Positions 30,401 through 42,400 of a stretch of 64,000 bases of DNA are shown here, in pieces. Under the pieces are notes generated by a model, which saw only the letters and a program-made list of their open reading frames with translations, was not told where the DNA came from and did no database searches. Position 1 is the stretch's first letter. Each line of letters starts with the position of its first letter. Position numbers and translations under genes: made by a program. This stretch comes from Tridacna crocea (lineage: Eukaryota > Mollusca > Bivalvia > Cardiida > Cardiidae): assembly GCA_943736015.1 (NCBI GenBank), contig OX031060.1, forward strand, positions 15,451,501 to 15,515,500. The letters run 5' to 3'.

Positions 30401-33400
30401 CACGGCTTATGGAAGTTCAGAGGGGTCAGGCCATTGCGTTACTAATGCAAGGTCAAACACAACGGCAGGTTGCTATGCAGTTTGGCGTGAATGTTTCTAC
30501 CATAGAACGACTTGTTCGTTGTCTTAGAGAAACTGGAAGGCTTGCCGACCGACCACGAACGGGGCGTCCACGCGTAACGACACGACATCAAGACAGGGCT
30601 ATACGTCTTGCCCACCTGCCTAATCGGTACGTTACTGCCACTGAAACTGCTAACAATACAATATGCAATCATAACCGTCATATTCACCCCGAAACTGTAA
30701 GGAACCGATTACGTGAGGCGGGTCTGCGATGTAGACGTCCATGCGTTGGTCTGCCTCTCACCCGTCCACGTCGCGGGCGTCGAATGGCTTGGTTGGCGGC
30801 ACATGCCCCCAGAATATTTCCAATGAGGCAGTGGAGACAGGTCTTTTTCACCGATGAGTCGTGATTCACCTTTTTTCGTCCGGATGGTCGACGTCGTATA
30901 TACCGATGTCGTAGGGAACGTTTCGCCGACGCATACATTACTGAGGTGGATAGGTTTGGTGGTGCATCAGTTATGGTCTGGGGTGGAATATCTCACGGGG
31001 TTAAGTCACTGTTGGTTGTGTTAGGTGGGACTTTGACTGCCGTCAGGTATAGGGATGAAATTCTCTGCCCGGTTGCTGTTCCTTTAGTCCAACAACATAA
31101 TCTCATTTGCAACAAGACAATGCCCGACCTCATGTTGCGAGAGTTTGTAGACAGTTTCTGGCGAATCATAACATTCAGCCACTTGACTGGCCAGCCTATA
31201 GTCCAGATTTGTCCCCAATTGAACATCTTTGGGACGAACTGGACAGGGGGGTAAGGCGGCGTCAGAACACCCCCACCACGCTCGACCAACTGAGAAATGC
31301 CTTGTTGGAAGAATGGAACAATATCCCCATGAGAAAGATAAACCCTCTTATGAATTCAATGCACAGGAGAAAAAAGGGCTGTGACAGCTGTGGGTGGTGG
31401 ACATACCCGATACTGAGAACTATACGCCGATTTCAAAGTACTTTTTTGTGGGGTATCGCCGAATTGGTTCAAATGGCTCTAAAAGTAAAGGTCAAAATCC
31501 AGTGAAATTTTCAGAAATAGTTCATGAAAGACAGTTCTTGATAGTGTAATAAACAAAATTTAATACCTTTCTTACAATTTACCATAAATGACCGCTAAAT
31601 TTTACCCTGCGTTTCTTTTTCCTTTGGGTATATATACTGCACAATAAAGTGGAAGCATTTGCAAATGACAGTTTTCTTTGATAGGGTAGAAAGCATGGAT
31701 ACAAATATGGCATCATGGGATCCAGCATTTTCTCCTTTATCCACAGTGTTTGCAAAAGCCTTCTCTTTCAGGGTTGTTAAAGTCATCACTGTGTTATAAA
31801 GGATTTTAAGCAGATTTTTGTATTAAGTAATGATAAAGTTCCTTTTAGTTCTGCAAATAAAGAATGTACATGTTAAGCTGTATACTTAGCTTTAGCTTAT
31901 ACCAACTATGCCATTTTCAATGATCTTGGGAAAGAAAGCAACTGAAAACTTGCTGGAAAAAAGGAGAAATGTTGGTAATGAGCATTTTCTTCATTTCCCT
32001 ATTTAACCCTTTCCCAAACAATCCCTGGTTTTTAATGGGTCAGGAAACAAAGCCTTTTGGAAAAATTGTGGCAAAAGGAGAAAATGCTGGTAACCAGCAT
32101 TTTCTCCTTTTCCCACAATGTTTTCTACCCTACAATATAGACAAATTATCTTTTTAGCGATTGTTAGTCATTTTCAAAATGCCTCAATTTGGTTGGGTCC
32201 AAAATTTGCAGTTTGGGAAAGGGTTAAAACATGTGGGAAAAGAGAAAATGTTGGTATTGAAAATTTTCTCCATTTCCCCTATCGAGGGGTAAAAGCGAAA
32301 CTTTTCCATCTGTATTCTGGAAAAATTTACACTTGAGGGTAAAAACTTCTATTTCTCTAAAAAGCATTGCTAGACCATCATTCTTTGACATATAATGCTG
32401 AATTCATTTACAGAATTCTACATAACTTACCTTAAAAAAAGTGATCTAGGGATTCTTTTCAGAGAAATGAGAAGTTTTTTCCCTCATCTGTAAAACTTTC
32501 CAAAGTGCAGATAGAATACTTTTGCTTTCACTCCTTAATATATTTTCTACCCTATCAAAACAAGTTGAATCATTTTAGCTACATCTAACTTGTTTCCTGC
32601 ATAGTTGTTCCATCTTTGATCCACAATATCTATATTGGTTACCAGCATTTTTCTCTTATTCCCACATTGTTTTCAAAAGGCCTCTGGCTCAGTGTCTTTA
32701 AAATTTGGGTCTGTATGATAAAAGTATTGAATAATCTTGCCTTAACAGTCAATTAACCCTTTACCACACAATTTGACTTTTAACGACCCTGAGAAAGAAG
32801 CCTTCTGAAAACATTGTGGGAAAAGGAGAAAATGCTGGTAACCAGCATTTTCTCCTTTTCCCACAATGTTTTCTTCCCTTCCCAAAAGGAATTTCAAATT
32901 TTCAGTCACTTTTATTTTGTCTGTCTGTTGATGCTTTGAATTTGGACCAGTCTAAAATTTTGTCGTTTGGTAAAGAGTTAATCCTTTCTTAAACGACAAT
33001 ATTTTAGGCTTGTCCATATTGAAAGCATTTGCAGTCGACAAAATAAAAGTGACTAAAAATTTGAAATTGTTTTGTGAAGGGTAGAAAACATTGTGGGAAA
33101 AGGAGAAAATGCTGGTTACCAGTATTTTCTCCTTTTCCCTCAAGGTTTTCTAAAGGCTTCTTTCTCAGGGTCCTCAAAAGTAGGGATTGTGTGGTAATGG
33201 GTTAATATGCAATAGTTAGTTTTACCTCATTCTGTAACTCCGAGTCAGGTTTCGGAGATGTGAGAACATCAAACACAGTGGTTGTTAAATCATCAACACT
33301 CAATCCTAGTTCTGTGGTTCCCATACTTCCGAAATACTTCCCAATCTCCTGCCTTAACCATGCTGCATCATACTTATGCTTATCAACTGATTTTACAGCA

Positions 33401-36400
33401 GCAGTATACCCAGCACTCTGCTTTGTGTCTGAAGCTGAATACTGAAGATTCACTTCTCTTTTATTTTCATCTTCTGATTCTGAACTAGAGAGTTCATCCA
33501 CTTGGTCCAGTGACGGATGGATAAACTTGATACTTTTACCAAACTCTTGTACCGCTGCTGCTCCTTCAGCTTCCTCTCTTTCCTGATTGTTTAGAGATTC
33601 TGTCACATCGTCAGGTAGCCATGATGTGATTCTGTTCACAATAGCGCAGGTTTTTGTAGCAACAGATGCTGGAAAAGGTCCAAATACTCCTCGGAGACTG
33701 TTGGTCTCTTTAGTACCTACTTTATCTGACGACTGAAAAGTCTGGAACAAGAAAACGCCTGAACTCTCCACAACATCTTGTTCAGCTGTGTCTCCAACTG
33801 TAAAGAGTCACAATGTTTTTCTTACAGAAAATCAAAACCAACAGCATTATAGCAGAAGGAAAGTCCAGTAATCAAGAGACAAGGTATCCCACTATAGGAC
33901 AGCTTAACTCTTTAGTGAACCACACGATTTTAGACTGGTCCAAATTTAAAGCATTTGCAGATGACAAAATAAACTTGGCTCAAAAATTGAAATTTGTTTC
34001 GAGATGGGTAGAAAATATTGTGGGAAAAGGAGAAAATGCTGGTCACCAGCATTTTTTCCTTTTCCAACAATGTTTTCAAAAGGCTTCTCTCCCAGGGTTG
34101 TTGAAAGTCGGGATCATGTGGTAAAGAGTTAATTTTGTTACTCTTGAAACTTTGGTATTTTAGAGCAAAAGAGGTACAGAAATTGAATTTTGCTAAATGA
34201 TAGCTTTGAAACACCTTTCTTTGCAGCTAATATCTGTTGCTAATCTAATCAGTTTGAATTATCAATGTCTTAATCTGTAGAAAATTTGCATGATACCTCC
34301 ATGCGCCCTACAGAATGCATGCATGAATGTATCTATGAATGCATAAGGACATTAGTTGTTATACATTTGTTTTACTCACCTGTTTGTTAGAGGAGAAAAT
34401 TTCAGACTTGCCTGAAAGTAATCACAGTGGGTCTGTCGAAGTTATCTATCTTTGAAAGGTTATTGACATTGACAAAAAGGAGAAAAAGCATGTATTTTAT
34501 CCTTTCCCAATGATTTTCAAAAACACTATATACAGGATTATTGGGTATAGGTAAAAAAGAAAATCAGAGCTGCCACTACACTAATTTCCAAAGTTATGTC
34601 AGTTCCAAAGCTATGAACCATTCAATTTATTCAACTGTCACATATTTTCCAGAATTCAGATTCTAAGGTATCTTTTCTTACCAAATTGTCTAGCACACTT
34701 TAGCAATTCTTTCAGTGCTGACTTCACATCTTGTGGTGCTACATCACTTTCCTTTTCAATTCTCTCAGCCAGCTTCTGCCATCCTGAACCTTTTAGAAAA
34801 ATAAAAAACCTCAACTCTCTATCAGACAATCTCTTAACCCTTTACTCCGTAGATACTCATTGCTTGTAGGAGCCTTTGGAAAACATTGTGTTAAAGGTGA
34901 AATTGCTCGAGATGAGCAATTTCACCTTTAGTCACAATGTTTTCTATGCTTTCAAAAGGTGTCATATGCACATAAGAAATGGCTTCATCCTTTCTGTTAT
35001 TTAGGTTCAATTAAAGACAACATAAAAATGCCTTATGGGTAAAGGGTTAACTCTTTACCAAACAATAAAATTTTGGACTTGTCCAAACTGAAAGCATTTG
35101 CAGACAACAAAATAAATGTCAATCAAAAATTGAATTTTGAAATGGAAAGGGAGAAAATGTGGTGGGAAAAGGAGAAAATGCTGAATAGAAAATACTACAT
35201 GATAAATCAAATACTTGGTATATTCCAAAGTTTAGTCTGTAAATAAATAAAAGATAAAACATTCTGACATGATCATTTAATATTCTAACCCTGACATAAT
35301 GTTATGGATAAACACTCCCATGTGAATGTCACATTTTATTCCAGGTATACTATATTGATCATGAACCAGACAAAGTCTTGGTTTTAAAGAGACATAAGAA
35401 GTATGAGACATCCAAAAACATTGGGGACAAATGGAAAAATGATCATGTGAATATTTTTCTTTTCCTTCAATATTTTCTGCCTTTTAACCCTTTACCAAAC
35501 AATCACAGGTTTTTAAGATCTATAGGTAGGGGCCTTCTGAAAACATCATGGAAAAACAAGAAAATGCTCCTTTTCCCTGTGTTTTCTACCATGTCAGGAA
35601 AGTTTTATTCCTTTGTGCCACTTTTAAATTTGTTGGCTGCATATGCTTTCAATTTGGAAGGACCCTAAATTACTTGTTTGGGAAAGGTTTAACTCTTCAG
35701 AAAAAACTAGCAGGCCAACTACTCTGAACTGTTGTCTGAAGTGCCTCATTCCCATGTAGGTGCAGAACAATTATATACATATACTAGATGAATGTATATT
35801 TCTAAACAGAGCTATAACTAAGAGTTTAAGAATTCTTTTGCAAATTGTTAACTAGTAGTCTTTATGCTCATCTTGTTACTTGCCTGTCTGGCTACAGACT
35901 CCTGTACTCAATATGCAGTGCTCCTTCTAGATTTTTTATTTCAATTGCACACTTACCCACTCAGAAGTAAATTCATAAATTAGGATGGGGGTGTAAGATT
36001 TCATATCGGAGGGTATGACAATAATGGTTCTCAACTAAAGGTAAAGCAATCCATACTCATGATTTACAGCAAAAGAATCTGTTATACCAGGATATTTGTG
36101 GAAATTTACAGCTTAATTCCATTAAAAGCTGAATAGACAGTCTGAAGTAACTCTGATCAGTCGCTGTAAGAAGGAAAATTTTTTTGTCATGGGTTTCTGC
36201 ATTTTTGGACAGATAAATTTTTCATGTCTGTTAATTTATGGTTAGCTATTTCTGCAGAACATGACTAAAAGTTGTCAATAATGGTAAAAATTAACTACAA
36301 AACCTGTCATTTTACACAAGATATGCTAATAATGTTTTTTTTTTTTTCACAATTTTCTTACGTGAGGTCTCGTGGTTACCAAAATTTGTTATGTCAATTT

Positions 36401-39400
36401 CAATTCTGCAATGTGATATAAACAGCAATTTGCATGACTGAATTCCGTTTTCTAGATTTTGAATGACCTTGCGTGCTTATGGGAACCTGTATTCTGAAAT
36501 GCAAAAGCTTCCAAAGTAAATTTTCTGAGAGCTCTATTCTCAATGTAGATTTACAGACGCACTATGGACCAACGTACAGTGTCGCAAATCGGAAGCTGCT
36601 GCTACTGTACGCCCCAAATCAGTTAGCTGCAGTAAACAAGTTTAACAAAACAGGCTAGCACGCGTAATCTAGCAAACAGAAAATGATCGGGTGTTTTGCA
36701 TTTGAAAGGTAAGAAGTTTTTCTACAAATACATACTGCGATTGGGTTCATAAACCGAGCGAGTTTTGTATAGGAAAGCTGCATCACCAAATTTCGTCGTT
36801 GGCGGCTGCCATGATCGCTAAACATTTGCTTTCTACTCCTTCGGGAAGATCGGAAACCATTTTCTGATACTGCATACAGATAAAGAAATCATTCAGCTTT
36901 GCGTATACATTTTTATGGTTGTATTTAGTGCCATATCCATTGAAATATTTCACTTTTTATCAAGGTACCATCAAAACGTTCACTGTACGGCTAGCTGCAT
37001 CTGTACGCAACGATTAGCTGCATTTCACAATAAAAAATGTGTACGCCTAGCTGCATTAATGCATCATAATACTGAACAAAAAGGTTCAGCCCGTATGGTA
37101 AAACACATTTTTTTTAGCTCGAAATTACATGTATATATGTCGTATGCCGGATCGGAATCTAGGCATATCCCGGGAATCTGCCTAGACCAAATTAGAATAA
37201 TACTTTAGTGTAGACCAAAATAGATTTAGATTCTTTTCCAACATTTTAATCATATTAATTCTTATGTGTTTACAATTGAGACTTATTTTTAATTGAAGCA
37301 ATTTATTTGTTTTTCCCTCAATTGCTCCGTTTTCCTCGTTGCATTTTTTCCTCGAAAGTGCTAAACACTCAAAATTTAATCTTACTCAGAATTTCTGATT
37401 AAACTTCTTTTATGTTGGAGTTTAAGTTGACTAAGATGGTTAATATGTAGTCGCATTATATAAAACGAGAAAATATTCCGATTTGGTCTAGGCAGATTGT
37501 GGAGCTGCCTAGCCTAACTGCATTATGTCCCGCTAGATGGCATTCTATAAATACTCATCTATCTAATTTGGGCATCCTGGGTACAGAGCCGAACCACTTT
37601 CCTACGCGAGAACCTTTACTTTGAATTTCAAACTGAAATAAACGTTTACTCAATAAAACGCTACCTCGTACAATTCACTCAGCTATGATCAGCAGTTTAG
37701 AGAAATCTGGAGCTAAAACATGTCTCATTTCTCCTCTAACTTACTGATAAAAGCTATTTTCTACATTGCTACTTTATAGAACGTAATATTACAGTCAGCT
37801 GGCTTTCGGGGCTAGTGATGCGTCATATAAGACCGTCGAATCTTCGAAGAATATGACATGCGCAGACAACGAGCCTAACTGTTAAACTATTTTGGTATAG
37901 GCAAAATTCCAGTTTGGTCTAGATTTCGGATCTGCCTAGATTCCAGTTTGGACAGCGACATACATAAATATATAAATTCAAACAATAGCAGGTAGGGCTT
38001 CAGGCTTGTTTCTTCAAGGCATTTCATGAATTACACAAATCCGGCTCCAGTGATAAATCCTTTTATTACATGGAAAACATCGCTGATATTATTTCTTGAT
38101 TTAGGCCTAGTTCCTGTACAACAGATAGGTACAAAGTTTGCCATTTTTTGCAACCCCTAATCATTGATTTTAATTCACTGATAAACATCAATGAATTATA
38201 CAGTAATTTTTTTTGTAGCTTTTCAACGAAATAAAGAATTCAGTTCGGGTTAAACGTAAAGTTTTCAGGTTTTCGTTCTTCACCTGAATTCACGATATTA
38301 TCTCGCACATCCATCCTCAAGTCTTAAGTCTTTACCAAAGCATTTGCAGACGTTCAGTTGGTAGCGTTTTCCTTTGAATTTATAAATCTCAGTGAAAACA
38401 GAAGTACTAGCTTAAAGGCAGCCGATACTTTTAATACATCTAACCTCTAAACGTGCTCAATACTGACTATGGATCGTTTATAGACGATGGTAGACCTATT
38501 CACGACCGCTTGATTCACCGAGTCTTTAAAGGGTGGAAATGGAACCTGGAAAAGTCGAATACGAACTTTATACATTCACCACTGCCAACCTCACATCTTC
38601 AGAGCTAGATCTATAATATGTCATTTATTGCAACACTCTTAACCAAGATGTACACAATTCTCATTATAAGCTTTAAAAGCCTGTTTCACATCAGCCTTAC
38701 GACAGCCATACGGAAACATAAATCGTAGGACTTCGCGCGGTTTCCGCAAGACTGTCTTATGAATTTGCAACGCCGTAGACGTCGCGATTAAGCTGGTTAT
38801 TCAACATGCTCATTTTCCTAGCGATTTCTTTGCGATTTTTTGAGTTTGCACGGCAACTGTACGGTTACCACACGGGAACCATACGGCTACCTTGAGACCA
38901 TAGCACATCAATCATACGGTTTTATAACTTGCGTTTGTCCTGCGAAGGCCGAAAGACGATCGCACGAACATCTTGCGGCTGCCTTGCGAATGCCTTGCGT
39001 TTGGTGAAAGTCTGTCTGAAGACTACTGCGGAACGTAGGAACAACGTAGAGATTCGCACAGCTGCCTCGCAAATGCCTTGCGAAAAGTTAGCGTCATCCG
39101 TCCTCTTTTAAAAAGTTTGTATGTCTTGTTCGTCATCAGTCGCTATCGAGATTTCAGGACGAGAAGGTCATGCAGAAACGAAGATCTCAGAATGGAAAGG
39201 GGTAGGTACCGATTGCTGAACCCCCATTGAACCCGAGACATTCAAGGTACCACCAACCCAGGATTTAGATGAAGAAAGCACGTGCTTGTACAAGAATGAC
39301 AAAATGCCCTTAGCATAAAATATTGTCGTCCCGGTCTTTACCTGCGAATATCCTGTCCATTGTTTCAATATGCAACCTATGTGCCGGGGTAGCATTGTGA

Positions 39401-42400
39401 ATATATATATTTGTATCCAATCGGACAAGAGGAGATAATTCCTCCTCCTTATGGCGATCGCAGGAACACCGTACAGCTGTCTTGCAAAATCGTGCTTGCC
39501 ATGCGGTGGTCGTAAGAAACTTTGAAAATTCTTACGGCAATCTTGCGGGTGCCTTGAGAATTTGTGCGGCAGCCTTAAGCTAACCGCACGACAGCCGTGC
39601 GAACTCGTCGCTTTGTTTTTAGCTCACCTTAGCACAAAGTGCTACAGGTGAGCTATTGTGATCGCCCTATGTCCGTCGTCCGTAGTCTGTCGTCCGTCAA
39701 CAATTTCTTTAAAAATCTTCTCCTCCTAAATACTGGGTTAATCTTCATGAAACTTGGCAGGAATGTTCCTTGGGTGAAGCTCTACCAAAATTGTTCAAAG
39801 AATTTAATTCCACCCATACCTCTGGTTGCCATGGCAACAAAAAGAAAAAAAAATGAAATCTTTGAAAATCTTCTTCTCTGAAACTATAAGGCGTAGAGCT
39901 TTGATATTTGGTATGTAGTATCTCCTAATGGACCTCTATCAAGTTTGTTCAAATCATGCCCCTAGGGTCAAAACTGGCCCCTCCCCGGGGGATAACGAGT
40001 TTGAGCATAGGAACAAAGGAGGAAAACTTTAAAAATCTTCTCCTCTGAAACTTGAAGGCGTAGAGCTTTGATATTTGGTATGTAGCATCTCCAAGTTGAC
40101 TTCTACCAAGTTTGTTCAAATTATATCCCTGGTGTCAAAACTGGCTCCATCCCAGGGGTCACAAGTTTGAGCAAAGGAACGAAGAAGGAAAAATTTAAAA
40201 ATCTTCTCCTCTGAAACTTGAAGGCGTAGAGCTTTGACATTTTAGTATGTGACATCTCCTAGTGGACCTCTGCCAAGTTTGTTCAAATTATGCCCCTGTG
40301 GTCAAAACTGGCCCCACCCCGGGGGTCACAAGTTTGAGCATAGGAACAAAGAAGGAAAACTTTAAAAATCTTCTCCTCTGAAACTAGAAACTAGAAAGCG
40401 TAGAGCTTTGATATTTGGTCTGTTGGATCTCCTAGTGGACCTCCACCAATTTTATTCAAATGATGTCCCTGGGGTCAAAACTGGCGCCACCCCGGGGGTC
40501 ACTAGTTTGAGCATAGGAACAAAGGAGGAAAACTTTTAAACTCTTCTTCTCTGAAACTAGATGGCGTAGAGCTTTGATATTTGGTATGTGGCATCTCCTA
40601 GCGGACTTCTACCAAGTTTCTTTAAATCATGCCCGTGGGATCAAAACTGGCTCCGCCCCGGGGGTCACAAGTTCGAACATAGGAACAAAGAAAGAGAATT
40701 TTAAAATTCTTCTTCTCTAAAACTAGAAGGCAAAGAGCTATGATATTTGGCATGTAGCAGTGAATCTCTACCAAGTTTGTTCCTATTATGCCCTTGGGGT
40801 CAAAACTGGCCCTGCCCCGGGGGGGGGGGGGTGTCACAGGTTCGAACATACATGTAGCAACAAAGAAGGAAAACTTTAGTAATCTTCTCTGAAACTTGAA
40901 GGTGCAGAGCTTTGACATTTGGTATCTTCTAGTGGACCTCTACCAAGTTCGGTAATATGATGTCCCTGGCGTCAAAACTGGCCATGCCCCGGAGGTCACA
41001 GGTTGGAACATATGAACAAAGAAGGAAAATTTTTCTCTTAAACGGGAAGGTGTAGAGCTTTGATATTTGGGATGTAGCATGTTTGAGTGGACCTCTATCA
41101 AGTTTGTTCCAAGGATGCTGCTTTGGTTAAAACTGACCCAGCCCAGGGACCACAAGTTCGAAAATAGGACAAAGAAGGGAAATTTAAAATTCTTCTTTGA
41201 AACTGGCAGGTGTATAGCTTTGATATTTGATTGCCCTATGTCCGGCGTCTGTCGCCCATCAACAATTTCTTAAAACATCTTCTCCTACCCCACTGGGCCA
41301 ATCTTGATGAAACTTGGCAGGGATGTTCCTTGGGTGAAGCTTTACCAAAGTTGCTCAAAGAATTGAATTTCAATCATAAGCTATAGTGTAAGGTGAGCGT
41401 TCCAGGGCCAAGGTGTTTTTTCGTACGTTCAACCTGCGGACACCGTACAGTTCGTGAGTCAACTGTACGAACAACGTACGGAGATCGCTTTGAAAATTTG
41501 CAATATGTGCGACGGGTACGAATAAATAGCGATCGTGTTTGCAGCGAAAATCGTAAGACGAAAAAATCGCACTGCTGAAGTGAGAGAGGCTTTACCAAGA
41601 AAATCGCAGCTAACCGAGCAGTACAAAAATTCGGGTTAGCAGCTAGCCGTACAGTGAACGTTTTGATGGTACCTTGATAAAAAGTGAAATATTTCAATGG
41701 ATATGGCACTGAATACTACCATAGACATGTATACGCCAAGCTGAATGATTTCTTTATCTGTATGCAGTATCAGAAAATGGTTTCCGATCTTCCCGAAGGA
41801 GTAGAAAACAAAAGTTTAGCGATCATGGCAGCCGCCAACGACAAAATTTGGTGATGCAGCTTTCCTATACAAAAATCGCACGGTTTATGAACCTAATCGC
41901 AGTATGTATTTGTAGAAAAACTTATTACCTTTCAAATGCAAAACACCCGATCATTTTCTGTTTGCTAGATTACGCGTGCCAGCCTGTTTTGTTAAACTTG
42001 TTTACTGCAGCTAACTGATTTGGGGCGTACAGTAGCAGCAGCTTCCGATTTGCGACACTGTACGTTGGTCCATACTGAGACGACAGACTTTGACGTCGAC
42101 AAAATGCCTTTCATAGACTGCGTCAATCAAAGGAAAGCTGAATATGGGATACTTTTTGGAACCAAACGAGTTCCAGTCTGCCTATCACAATAATAAAGAC
42201 CGAGTACGCCGACCGTGTAAATGTTCTAAAATTAGAAAGCTGGGAATCCAAAATTTTTCGACGGATTTACATTTTCCGAAAATCGCTTTTACATTTCCTT
42301 TTTTTCTCTCCATTTTCTGTGTTTTTTTTGTGCCTGATTTCACGTATAGGTTTTTTTTTTTTAATTTGACACATACGTATTTCATGTAGATCTATACGAT

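Larger units (their letters stand above)
36563..42074. mobile_element. ~5.5-kb DNA element with 443-bp inverted arms
   Basis: 36563-37005 reappears as its reverse complement at 41632-42074 with high identity. Outer ends TATGGACCAACGTACAGTG and CACTGTACGTTGGTCCATA; further in, ACACCCGATCATTTTCTG, CGGGAAGATCGGAAACC and ACGTTCACTGTACGGCTAGC occur in both. Subterminal GTACG and TAGCTGCA motifs recur. No transposase is visible. The interior has been colonised by other repeats (37125-37980, 38690-39610, 39616-41412). Superfamily unknown; long arms suggest a foldback or MULE-like element. No clear target duplication. Confidence 0.8.

Noticed and set aside
30442..31289. Minus-strand frames of 81-98 codons opposite the Tc1-like transposase
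   Set aside because: Antisense shadows of the transposase, without any family resemblance.
39168..39428. 86-codon minus-strand frame as a captured host gene
   Set aside because: No recognised domain or splice structure. It lies in the unexplained middle of the GCCTTGCG-motif region and could be chance.
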